Assembly (NCBI GenBank): GCA_905250115.1
Contig: CAJNOI010000248.1
Span: 1 to 64,000 of the forward strand
Origin: Adineta steineri
Lineage: Eukaryota > Rotifera > Eurotatoria > Adinetida > Adinetidae
DNA length: 64,000 nucleotides
Reading direction: 5' to 3'
The notes beneath the pieces were generated by a model that did no database searches, was not told the origin of the DNA, and saw nothing but the letters and a program-made list of their open reading frames with translations. Positions 11,101 to 20,869 of this stretch are shown here, piece after piece; position 1 is the first letter of the stretch; each line of letters opens with the position of its first letter. The translations under genes and the position numbers were made by a program.

Positions 11101-14100
11101 AATTACTCAAAAGAGATATTGAACTCCCGATTTCATAATAGTCTACAGATACAGTCTTTAGTAACTGTTTATATGAAATATTCGACAGATGAAGATATTA
11201 TTTTGTTTGACAAGAGTTTTATGAATAAAGTGACTTTTCATATCAATTCTATAAAGTTTCATTTGATTTTTGTTTCATGAATAACAGCAATCGAAAAATA
11301 ATAATAAATAAAGTTTATACTTTTATTGAATAGACATGTCATCGGTGGTTGAAACAATGTACTCATCTGCATTAACATCAAATCACCCAATATATCCACG
11401 TACTGGTTGTGATATTTCGTACTACTATGAAGCCATAAAAATTCAGGTTTATAAAAGTGGTCATTATAGTTTTAATAGTATGAGCAATATCAATACATAC
11501 GGCTATATGTACGCAAAGTATTTTGATCCATTTAGTCCGTCTGCATTTTTAATCTCCGCAGATGATGATAGTTCCGGTAATTCTCAGTTCAATATTAGTA
11601 TTCCTCTTGAGATCAATATTGAATATATATTGGTTGTAACAACATTTAATTCAAATGTAACAGGACCATTCTCAATCCGTGTGTCTGGTCCCAACCGTGT
11701 CGGTCTCGAACGTCTAAGTAAGTATCGATACCATTTGTAAAAATTAGTTTCAAAAGTATGAATTGTAGGAAATATTTATATACTTAATATCTCACTGATT
11801 AAAAAATTTTAGCTCTTTTTTTATTCAAGAACAATTTCGATACTTCTATGTCTTTGTTCTAAAAAAGAATAGTACTTAGAATACTTTTTCATATTCCATC
11901 TAGTATCTAATTTGGGACAAAGACAAAACGTACTAGGCATCCCGAACACATGGTAATTTGTCTAGGTGTTCGGATTCGACTTTTTTTTTTGCCATTTTTA
12001 CCGGGAGTCCGTAAAAAAAGTTTATTAGGCGACTATAATTTTAAAAAAAACAGGGAAATCGAAACGAAGTGGTCGACTATATGTAAATTAATACTGTCAG
12101 TAAATCGGGATGAAAATGACCGGGTGTCCGTAAACTCATTTTACCTGGAGATCGTAAATATATTATAATACTTATAGAGGGCACTAATCTTGAGGAGAAT
12201 GTAAATATTAGAGTGAGGGCGTGGGAAAAAGTATTATGTATAACTACTCCCACAAATGGTAAAGCAATGAAAGCTAAGAGTCCTGGTACAACAAATAAAC
12301 GGATGAAAAAATAACATTCCGTTTCTTTGCACATCTCACTTTTTTTCTTTTGATAGAAATCCCCATTCTTTATCAACATTAAAACAAATGTCTCTATTCT
12401 TTTCTATGATTTAGTTTTCTATTTTTTGTACTTTGTTTGATTATCTATGCTATTTCTTGTGCTTTTTTCTGAGTTGAAAAAGATTTATTGTATTCATGAG
12501 AACATTGTTTTGTTCATTATCTTAAAATACAAGCTACTGAGTCATTTAAAATCTCTCAAAAAAGTGCACACACGAACATAGTTACGAACATCTTGCCTCT
12601 TTTCATTACGATCTGCATATTTTCATTGTTACGATCTTCCGGTTACTTTCATCCCGAACACCCTGCTTATTTTTTGAATTTTTGGCATTCCGAAGATTAT
12701 GCATGTTTTCGTATGTCGGGAAGTCGGGACGAGCATCTCTTCAGGGAAATCGTAAAAAAAAGTTGGTGCGTTTTGTCTCTTTCCCTCTAATTTCTTTGAA
12801 TGTCTTAGATAAGTTTTTATTCGCAATATACATTACACTCAACAGAGATAAATTTTCAATGTTCATACACAATTGAGAAAAGTGATTTCCCGTTATGTAT
12901 TAACTAAAATGTTTGTTCTTTAACGTAAGTTCAAGATACGTGCTACTCGTATGTCACAGAAACTTGATTAGATAAATACAATAAAGTTCCTTTCTTGCAT
13001 TCTATATAAAATAATTTTTATGATTTCTTTCTGTTTGTTCACCGAAATCGTCTGTGTTCTTTTTAATAAAATAGTGACCTCAGGAAAATGTATTTGTAAA
13101 AAAATCACTATTCAGAAACTATTTTCAATGTTAATAAATATATTAAGTATTCTGATTGATTAGATAGTCCACCAGTGATCCAGTCGACATATTTATCAAT
13201 GTTGACAGAGAATAGTCAACATTTTCCTCAACCCTTTGAAACTGGAAAATATTATTATGAAAGTATACAAATCAATGTGGACATGTCGGGATTATTTATT
13301 ATTTCAAGCAAGAGTCGATCCGATTTATCCGGGTCTATTTACAAGAATAGTTTCAATCCATTAAATCCGACTGAAAACTTACTCGAAGTGGATAATAATG
13401 GATGTTCTGATAATCAATTCAAACTCTTAATTGCTCTTGAAGTCAATACTAAATACATATTAGTTGTAGCAACATCACAAGCAAATGTTACAGGAACATT
13501 TTCAATCATTGTGTCTGGACCAACAAAAGCCGTTCTTGAACGTACTAGTAAGTACTCATTTTATACTGTAATAAAAAAAAAGTGTAAATGCATTCAGTTT
13601 CATTATGTATTGAGTTTTACATACTAGTTGTTCTTAAAATGATAGATATGTCTATGAAGTTTCCCTTTAGACTAATGAAATTCAGAGTAATCTGTTAAAA
13701 TTTATTACATTTGCTGGTATTTCTTTTTTTAATGCGAGTACTCTGTTGAGTTTTCCAATTAGCTAGATGATTCAGTATCGTTTATATACATGGTCGATAA
13801 GATTGTTTTGTATTTAAAAATAGCAAGTGACTAACTGATACAGATGAATCGATCCTATGCGTTTGAGAAAATCGAATTATCTTAGTTCAAAAATAGAATC
13901 ACAAGATAAAGATGGTTCAACAAAAATGATAAAAACATGTGTAAACATCGATGTTTCAGCGAATGAGTTCTAAAGATTGAGAAGAAAGAAGAAGTATGGG
14001 TATTTCAATGTATCTGTGGATATTGGAATTAGTGAAGATATTAGTAGATCTGGCGATATGGATGAGCACGCGGATATCATACTTATCTTCAAATCAATTC

Positions 14101-14463
14101 GTTTATTTAGGTATTTCATCTACATCTACTTCTAAATCTACATCAACAGCGACAACAACAAAAACTGTTTCATCTACATCTAAATCTATATCAACAGCAA
14201 CTGCATTCAGTAAGTGAAAGATAATAGCTATAAATAACGTCGAATTAATTAGAAAGATTTTAAATATTCGTTTTTCTAATCATTGTAGCATTTCAAAGAG
14301 ATAGAAATGATTTAGTTTTCTAAATAATTAATTCTGATAGAAAAATTGATCTTGTCTTTTAGTAACAACAACAAAATCATCATATGCTTGCATGAATTAT
14401 CGTTCTACATGGATGTTAACTATGATTTATTCAATTATTAATTTAATGAAAAAACTAATATAA
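8155..14463 (+). CDS. Secreted modular protein: 2 NHL propellers + 2 beta-type modules
   Basis: Seven exons: 8155-8221, 8433-9323, 9707-10594, 11334-11717, 13164-13547, 14111-14209, 14363-14463. They sum to 2814 nt (937 aa) and every junction is phase 1. Exon 1 encodes a signal peptide (MITKTNVNILVLIFLVVI). Exons 2 and 3 are duplicated NHL propellers of about 297 residues, each opening SFNQPKF(R/C)PTATWNSNGIT. Exons 4 and 5, both exactly 384 nt, encode a duplicated domain with YYYE(A/S)I, DDDSSGN-like and EYILVVTT...NVTGxFSI motifs that I cannot name; it looks like a beta-sandwich. Exon 6 is a Ser/Thr-rich linker. Exon 7 ends in a short hydrophobic tail that could be a GPI signal or weak TM segment. 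Function is probably extracellular binding or adhesion (inference). Exon 3 onward could be a separate gene, but phases and symmetry favour one. Confidence 0.8.
11936..12790. repeat. Degenerate repeat family inside a long intron
   Basis: Within the 1446-nt intron between exons 4 and 5, two GC-richer patches (11936-12165 and 12640-12790) share words such as CATCCCGAACAC, CAGGGAAATCG and TCCGTAAAAAAAGTT. This suggests decayed copies of one element. A weak G-rich/C-rich pair also lies at 12189-12256. Confidence 0.4.
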
Positions 14464-15231
14464 ACTATTATTTATTTTCAAATTCGTTTCATAATTCAGC
14501 TTATATCATTTAAACTTGGTTTGCTTTTTATCTTATCGATACATTCATATAATCGATTATTTTATAAGTTCGAAAAATTAATTTAAATATTTTTACAGAG
14601 CAGGATGACAATCTTGAGGGAGTGGGCGTGGATGGATGCTTTTTAAAATGAAATTTGTTGTAAACTCATCTCGGTAACGATAAGAGATATAATTTTCATA
14701 CTTTTTTTTTAAAGATATTTATTTCGAAACTTTATTAAAATAATATATCTATATAGTTAAACACCTTTTTTTACATGGAAATTTCCAAATGAAATCAGTT
14801 CACCAATTATGGCGCAATAGCTTAAACACAATAATGCAAACCACTACACAGTTGTTATTCATCAGATTATATTTTCAAAGGTGGTTCATTACCATTTAAA
14901 TATAAACTTGAATTTACTATTGATAGTATACCATATAGTAATAAATAGTCGAAAATTGATCATTAATGGCATAGAACGAAAATGATTAATTATGATTTTC
15001 TTCATGAACTAATTAATTCTCATTTATGGTATGATCAACCAGAGAATAAAAAAGGTTCAATTTGGATAATTTTATTATGAATAGTAAATATAGATTAAAG
15101 AAGTTGATGAATAAAATTTATCAGATTTAGTCTTTCAGAGTGTGGTTGGGTGGGGATATTGGATTCTTCTTTCAACCTCATCCATACTCTCCCCCACACT
15201 GGGCTGACACATATCAAGATTATATTGACCC
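14464..15231. other. Intergenic stretch with repeat arms and possible gene debris
   Basis: A single CTTGAGGGAGTGGGCGTGG arm lies at 14613-14632. Positions 14880-15090 read as coding-like plus-strand pieces (for example GGSLPFKYKLEFTIDSIPYS) interrupted by stops; I do not recognise the family. A hairpin lies at 15136-15201. Confidence 0.4.
15136..15201. repeat. TGTGGG-type hairpin downstream of pentapeptide gene
   Basis: CAGAGTGTGGTTGGGTGGGG pairs imperfectly with CTCTCCCCCACACTGG. It starts about 30 nt beyond the stop of the minus-strand pentapeptide gene, so it could sit in its 3' UTR. Confidence 0.65.
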
Positions 15232-16514
15232 TTAGAAAATATGATCGTCTGTTTCCGCTTGAGAATGCCACAGTGTTCCATTTGGTAAAGTGACTTTATT
15301 AGCTGCTGACAAAGAATAGATTTGTTCGATTTGAAAGCCCATACATCCAAACAGATTCACATAAAAGAATTTTGTTTCTTGTAATTTCACTCCGAACATT
15401 GAACAATTGACCATTGATATATTTTGAAATGTACATCGCCGAAAATCGGCTCCGGAAAAATCGACTCGATCAAAATTTGTCGTTTCAAAAACTGAATCGA
15501 TAAATGAACCATTACTCATGTTTCCATCAGCCATAGATACGAAAGCAAAATCTGACTGAATAAATATCGAATGATCCAGTCGAGCACCTAACAATGAAAT
15601 GTCTAAAAATGCGCATTTTGAACAATATTTATTATACTGAAACGAGACGTGATTCATAGATATTTCGTTGAACCCTACATTCGTCAATTGAGTTTCAGCA
15701 AATATGGCATTATTCATTGTCATCTCGTTCTGGAAATTAATGGAGGTAGATGTAGAGAATGACCAGTCCGTATAATCAAGATTAGAAAAAGCGAACGAAG
15801 GTGATCTATCAAACGACATCGAACGAAATGAAGTATATCGAAGATCGGCACGTTCAATATCTGGAAATTTATACAAAGGCCGATCAATTACTTGATCGAA
15901 CTGTACTCCGCTGACATTAGCATTATAAAGAATCGCCATCTGCTTTTTCCATTTGTCATTCAAAAGATTAGCTTGAAATAGAGTTCTTACAAGAATAGTA
16001 CGACGGGTCGTATCGAGCAATTGTAATGTTGTTCTAGTTCTCATTTGTACGGCAAACAAAAGAGTGCGATCTAAATCGTCGGGTTTTATTTGAAACTCAC
16101 CAAGTAGTGCGGATAACTCGCGTTGATATGTCAATAATATATTATCACTATAATGGATCTCTTCTAACATAAACTCACGAATATAGTTTTCTTGGGCAAA
16201 CACAATTTCATGAGCACGTTGACTTTGATATAAACTATGTTCTTTTTCAGTAANNNNNNNNNNGCTCGTTGTTTTTGTGCTCGCTCAGTATCATTACGGC
16301 GTAGTTCAGCGGCTTGTGCAGCATCTTTATCTCGGTTAATTTGTACAGTATTTTGCTGATTAATCGATATGAAAATAGTAAAAACACCAATGATAAAAGG
16401 AATTGCGAGATTTGAAATGAATTTAAAAAAATCATGAATCGTTAGTCTATGGCATCCACTTGTTGAACTTATTCTAGCAGGATGTTCGACATTATTGTTA
16501 GTAAAAGATTCCAT
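15232..16514 (-). CDS. Pentapeptide-repeat membrane protein, copy 1 (interrupted by assembly gap)
   Basis: The start at 16514 gives MESFTNNNVEH, then a hydrophobic segment ISNLAIPFIIGVFTIFISIN, nearly identical to copy 2. After LRRNDTERAQKQR the sequence hits ten Ns (16254-16263) and resumes at TEKEHSLYQSQRAHE in another nominal frame. By comparison with copy 2, the whole 11-residue coiled-coil repeat region is missing in the gap, so the break is most likely assembly collapse, not mutation. The C-terminal half is a pentapeptide-repeat domain (ADLRYTSF, AFSNLDYTDWSF, NGSFIDSVFETTNFDRVDFS, ADFRRCTF, VNLFGCMG), expected to form a right-handed quadrilateral beta-helix. Pentapeptide proteins are mainly bacterial; transfer is plausible but unproven. 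Role unknown. Confidence 0.85.
16254..16263. other. Assembly gap (10 N)
   Basis: Ten Ns lie exactly where the 33-bp coiled-coil repeats of the paralogues would be. The true missing length is probably about 200 bp or more. Confidence 0.9.
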
Positions 16515-17250
16515 TCGTAATTTGTAATCGAAATAAATGTATCGTGAAATCAGGAAGATATAATAAAAAAAAATCTTATATGCCTGTCAATCATGAATAT
16601 TTGAGCACTGATACGATAAAATTTATCAAACCAGAATAAATCTGTCTGTCACGTCTGATTTTCATATATTTTTTTTCTAAAAATCAATAATATCTTGATG
16701 AACTAAATTAATATTTCCTAACAATAACCATCTGTGCTGTTATTTCTCAGTCGATCATTCCTCTATAACTTTATAGTAGTATATGGTGATATAACTGACC
16801 AAAATAACCACATAAAAGTAGCAAATTATTTTTTCAAATATATATTAGTGAACTCGTCGTATATAAAATATAGTATAAGTTGATTTATTGAATATCTTTG
16901 AAATAAAATACTGTGTATCTCCAATTGTTCCAAAATGTCACAAATAACACTGAAATGGTATTATTTATCCACTGTTAAAGATATGAATGTATTTCACAAG
17001 AAGAAATCAACTGATTGTACTAATAGATATTTTGAAAATCCGGCACGACAGATATTCAATCAGTTGCACTAAATAAAATTTTTGAGATAGAGTTGTGCAA
17101 ATATTTATAATATTATTGATAAGTACTGTTTAAACATACGTTACTTAAATCTTTTATTCATATGAGAACACGAAGCCTAGTGCAGATCTAAGTTAAAAGG
17201 AATGACGAAAGAAGAGTTCATTTGTTATAATAACTTTATAATTGTCATGA
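16515..17250. other. Intergenic stretch, nothing recognised
   Basis: AT-rich spacer between two pentapeptide paralogues. No gene, RNA or repeat is recognised. Confidence 0.5.
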
Positions 17251-18675
17251 TCAAAATAAGTTATTTGTAACCCATCCTTTACATCCTCTATGGTCCACAT
17301 TTATAAACGTCGTAAGTTCTAATATTGCTCCAACTACGGAACAGTTGACCATTGATACATTCACAAATGTAGATCGAAAAAGATCGGCTCTCGAGAGATC
17401 GACTCGATCCAATATTGAATGTTCGAACGTCGTTCTGAAAAAAGAAGCATTACTCATGTTGCTATCAGCCATTGATAGCAAAGTAAATTTTGACTCGGCA
17501 AATCTTGAATGATCAAATCGAGCATGCAACAGTGATGTTTCCTTAAATATGCAATATTCACATTCAGTATTATATTGAAATGAAACTCGATTCATTGAAA
17601 TTTTCTCGAAAGTTATATATTTTAAATAGGACTTGGCAAATACGGCATTGTTCATCGTTATTTTTTTATCAAACTTGACAAATGAAACTTCACCATATGA
17701 CCAATCGGTATAATCTAGATTAGAATAAGCGAACGAAGGCTCATTCTCAATCGATACTGAATGAAATGAGGCATATCGCAGATCAGCACGCTCTATATCC
17801 AAGTAACTATATACAGTCAAATATCTAGAGAAGCTATAGTCTGTTGGTAGGCCAAATTGTACTCCACTGGCATTTATTCGATAAAGAAGTGACTTTTCTG
17901 CTTTCCACAACTCACCAAAAAGACCACCTTGACGAAGAGTATGCATAAGAACAGAACGACGTACTGGATTAAGAAGGCGAAATGCTGCTCTGGTTCTCAT
18001 TCGTAGTACGAATAGTAACGTGGACTGTGAGATATTTAGTTGAAAACCGTAATGAAGCAGTAGTTTGGCCAGTTGCCGTTGGTAATTAATTAATATATTT
18101 TCTTTCCGTCGGTCATCTTTTAAAATGAGATTTGCCATGTAGTTTTGCTGAGCGATTTCAACTTCATGAGCACGTTGACTTTGATATAAACTATGTTCTT
18201 TTTCAGTAAGTTCATATTCTTGTATTCGTTTATCTCTCGCTATTTTCAAATCAACTTCACGTTGTAAACGTGCATTTTCTTTATCATCAGCACGTTGTTG
18301 ACGAGCAATCTCTCGATCTTCTTCACGTTGAAGACGTGACATTCTTTGATCTTCTTCTCGTTGTAGTTGTGCAAACTTTTTATCTTCTTCACGTTGTAAT
18401 CGTGCTATTTCTTTGTCTTCTGCTCGTTGTTTTTGTGCTCGCTCAGTATCATTACGGCGTAGTTCAGCAGCTTGTGCAACATCTTTATCTCGATTAATTT
18501 GCACAGTATTTTGCTGATTAATAGATATGAAAATAGTAAAAACACCAATGATAAGAGGAATTGCGAGATTTGAAGCCAGTTTTAACCAATCTTTAGTGTT
18601 TAAACAGCCACAATCATTTCTGGAATGTGCTATCACAGAAGACTGGGCATTGGCATCAATAGAATGTTGCATCAT
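17251..18675 (-). CDS. Pentapeptide-repeat membrane protein, copy 2
   Basis: A single-exon gene of 474 aa, the intact reference for this family. A short N-terminus with a Cys pair (DCGCLN) precedes a predicted TM helix (about residues 34-53). Residues 84-149 are six 11-residue repeats of the form REEDxxxARLQ, a charged hendecad coiled coil. A second linker (EYELTEKEHSLYQSQRAHEVEIAQQNY) leads to a domain with LLFVLRMRTRAAFRLLNPVRRS. The C-terminal third is pentapeptide repeats (ADLRYASFHSVS, YSNLDYTDWSYG, MADSNMSNASFFRTTFEHS, ADLFRSTFVNVSM). Likely anchored in a membrane with the coiled coil spacing the beta-helix away from it (inference). The same tandem architecture occurs in the two neighbours, so the cluster arose by local duplication. 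Confidence 0.9.
   Translation of the reverse strand: MMQHSIDANAQSSVIAHSRNDCGCLNTKDWLKLASNLAIPLIIGVFTIFISINQQNTVQINRDKDVAQAAELRRNDTERAQKQRAEDKEIARLQREEDKKFAQLQREEDQRMSRLQREEDREIARQQRADDKENARLQREVDLKIARDKRIQEYELTEKEHSLYQSQRAHEVEIAQQNYMANLILKDDRRKENILINYQRQLAKLLLHYGFQLNISQSTLLFVLRMRTRAAFRLLNPVRRSVLMHTLRQGGLFGELWKAEKSLLYRINASGVQFGLPTDYSFSRYLTVYSYLDIERADLRYASFHSVSIENEPSFAYSNLDYTDWSYGEVSFVKFDKKITMNNAVFAKSYLKYITFEKISMNRVSFQYNTECEYCIFKETSLLHARFDHSRFAESKFTLLSMADSNMSNASFFRTTFEHSILDRVDLSRADLFRSTFVNVSMVNCSVVGAILELTTFINVDHRGCKGWVTNNLF
18229..18426 (-). repeat. 33-bp coding repeats (11-residue coiled coil), copy 2
   Basis: Six 33-bp units encode REEDxxxARLQ-type hendecads within the gene at 17251-18675. 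Such arrays are prone to copy-number change and to collapse in assembly. Confidence 0.8.
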
Positions 18676-19378
18676 TAATTTCTAACTTGAATTAAATGGT
18701 CTACAGAGCGCGTTTGTGTGAGGAACAACAATGATGTATTCATCCGTCAAAATGTTGATATCTGAGTGTGTGTCGAGTATTTTTTTATATTGATTGGTTG
18801 TCAAGTATATTTGTTATTACCTGGAATGATAAATGTACTTTTGTTAGTTTGATAGACAAGACATGGAGATTAAAAGTAATCCTGTTATTTATGTGTCTGA
18901 TAACAATATCTGTTGCGAAGAATTATTTCAATCATCGAAAATTATATCAAGAACTACTTAAGTATACAATAAAGAGTGTATTATATGATCTTCTTTTGTA
19001 CAGAACAAAGTATAACTTCTTCGATTTATGGGTGAATTCAAGCTCTCCTTAAGCTACGATTTGATGTTAAGAATGAATGCAGGTGCATTACATAAACGAA
19101 ACATTTTATCATCATTGTCATTGGTTAATTATGTCTTTGAATAATCAGCTAGTTTGACTATGAAAAATGGATTAGATTAATTTAAATTTATTAGTTATCA
19201 GAATATATATTAATCTCCAATTACATGTCATATTGCTACAAAAGCTAAAAGATTGATTTCGAAAACCAATGAAAAATACAACAACTAAAGTTTCAACTAT
19301 TTTGCCATCAATTATAGATGAATATTTTGGTTTTAAAATCAACCTCAGCAGTCACTTGCTATCATGAAATGATGAGAG
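18676..19378. other. Intergenic stretch, nothing recognised
   Basis: Spacer between pentapeptide copies 2 and 3. The plus-strand frame at 18768-19052 lacks any family signature and is not called. Confidence 0.5.
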
Positions 19379-20869
19379 TTACAAAGTAACTTGTTTTCCT
19401 TTGATGAATGTTCCATTAGGTAATGTTGTTTCATATAAATTTGATATTACAGCTATCTGTTGTTGAGTTAATCCAGTGCATCCTGTCAGATTAGCTCCAG
19501 AGAATTTTGTTTTGTTTAATATTGCTCCAGACAAAGAACAGTTAATCATAGATACTGAATAAAATATGCATGCTCGTAGAATAGCTCCAGACAGATTGGC
19601 ACGATCGAGTTTAACATTTTCAAAGATCGAGGCAGTAAATGAACCATTAATCATATTGACATCAGCCATATCTAACGACAAGAATGTTGATTCTAAAAAA
19701 TTTGAATGATCTAAACGAGCACCCAAAAACGATGTCTTTAAAAATTGACAGTGACTGCATGCGATGTTATACTGGAAGGAGGCTTGCTTCATTATGATTG
19801 TTTTATCAAATCGAACATCTGTTAGTACAGCGCCAGTAAATTTAACTCCATTCATTGATGTTTCGTTTTCGAAATGAACGTTATCAAGAGTAGAAAAAGA
19901 CCAATCAGTGTAATCAAGATTCGAGTAAGCGAAATAAGGCGAATGGTATAGGCATATGCCACGAAATGATGCATATCGAACATCGGCTTCTGCTGCGCTC
20001 AGCATATCATATCTTGTGCAAAGATTCTCATGAATTTCGTCAAGAGATTGTCCAAATTCCACTCCACTGAGATTAGCCTTGTAAAGAATTGATTGCTCAT
20101 AATCTACGATGATATCAAGAACAGTAGATTCTAGAAGAGTATGTATAAGAATAGTACGATGTGGAGGATCGAGTTGGCGCAGAACTGCTTCAGTTTTCAT
20201 TTGAAGCGTGAACCACCATTTACTATTTGGATCTCTAAGTAAAAGTCCATTATCTAATAATAATGTTGCAAGATCATCTTGATACTCTAAAAGTGCACTC
20301 TCCTTCTGATAATCATCTTCTAACTTAAGATCATTTAGACGATTTTTATATGCTACTTCAAACTCTCGAGCACGTTGTTGTTCGGATATATTTCGTTGAT
20401 TTTCAGCAAGTGCATAGTCTTGTATTCGTTGATCATTAGTCATATTCAATTCAAGCTCACGCTGTAAACGTGCATTTTCTTTATCTTCAGCACGCTGTAG
20501 ACGAGCAGTGTCTCGATCTTCCTCACGTTGAAGGCGAGATGTTCTTTGATCTTCTTCACGTTGCAAACGTGCGGTTTCCTTGTCTTCTGCACGTTGTAAT
20601 CGTGCCGTTTCTTTGTCTTCGTCACGTTGTAATCGTGCTATTTCAACATCTTGTTTACGTAGTTCAGCGGTTTGTGCAGCATCTTTATCTCGATTAGTTT
20701 GTGTAACATTCTGTTGATTAATAGCAATCCAAAGACTAATAACTCCAATCATAAGTGGAATTGCAGCATTTGAAATAAGTTCCAACCAATCATGCTTGTT
20801 TAAACATCGACGTTGATTTAAATTTATTGGAATAGGAGACCTCACGTCGCTGTTTAATGAAGTATCCAT
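19379..20869 (-). CDS. Pentapeptide-repeat membrane protein, copy 3
   Basis: A single-exon gene of 496 aa. I chose the ATG at 20869 (MDTSLNSDVRSP) over an upstream one at 21031, because both paralogues start at the equivalent point and the extra 54 residues are AT-rich without a counterpart. TM helix about residues 31-50 (ISNAAIPLMIGVISLWIAIN). Seven 11-residue repeats (R-x-x-D-x-x-x-A/S-R-L-Q) run from about residue 71 to 147. The pentapeptide domain starts at AEADVRYASF and includes YSNLDYTDWSFS, LDRANLSGAILRACIF and FSGANLTGCTG. It differs from copy 2 mainly in the linker and the coiled-coil copy number. Role unknown. Confidence 0.9.
   Translation of the reverse strand: MDTSLNSDVRSPIPINLNQRRCLNKHDWLELISNAAIPLMIGVISLWIAINQQNVTQTNRDKDAAQTAELRKQDVEIARLQRDEDKETARLQRAEDKETARLQREEDQRTSRLQREEDRDTARLQRAEDKENARLQRELELNMTNDQRIQDYALAENQRNISEQQRAREFEVAYKNRLNDLKLEDDYQKESALLEYQDDLATLLLDNGLLLRDPNSKWWFTLQMKTEAVLRQLDPPHRTILIHTLLESTVLDIIVDYEQSILYKANLSGVEFGQSLDEIHENLCTRYDMLSAAEADVRYASFRGICLYHSPYFAYSNLDYTDWSFSTLDNVHFENETSMNGVKFTGAVLTDVRFDKTIIMKQASFQYNIACSHCQFLKTSFLGARLDHSNFLESTFLSLDMADVNMINGSFTASIFENVKLDRANLSGAILRACIFYSVSMINCSLSGAILNKTKFSGANLTGCTGLTQQQIAVISNLYETTLPNGTFIKGKQVTL
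20429..20659 (-). repeat. 33-bp coding repeats (11-residue coiled coil), copy 3
   Basis: Seven 33-bp units encoding ARLQ-ending hendecads within the gene at 19379-20869; the homologue of the array at 18229-18426. Confidence 0.8.

Noticed and set aside
18270-20697. Plus-strand frames opposite the coiled-coil arrays
   Set aside because: Antisense by-products of 33-bp coding repeats, whose period is a multiple of three.
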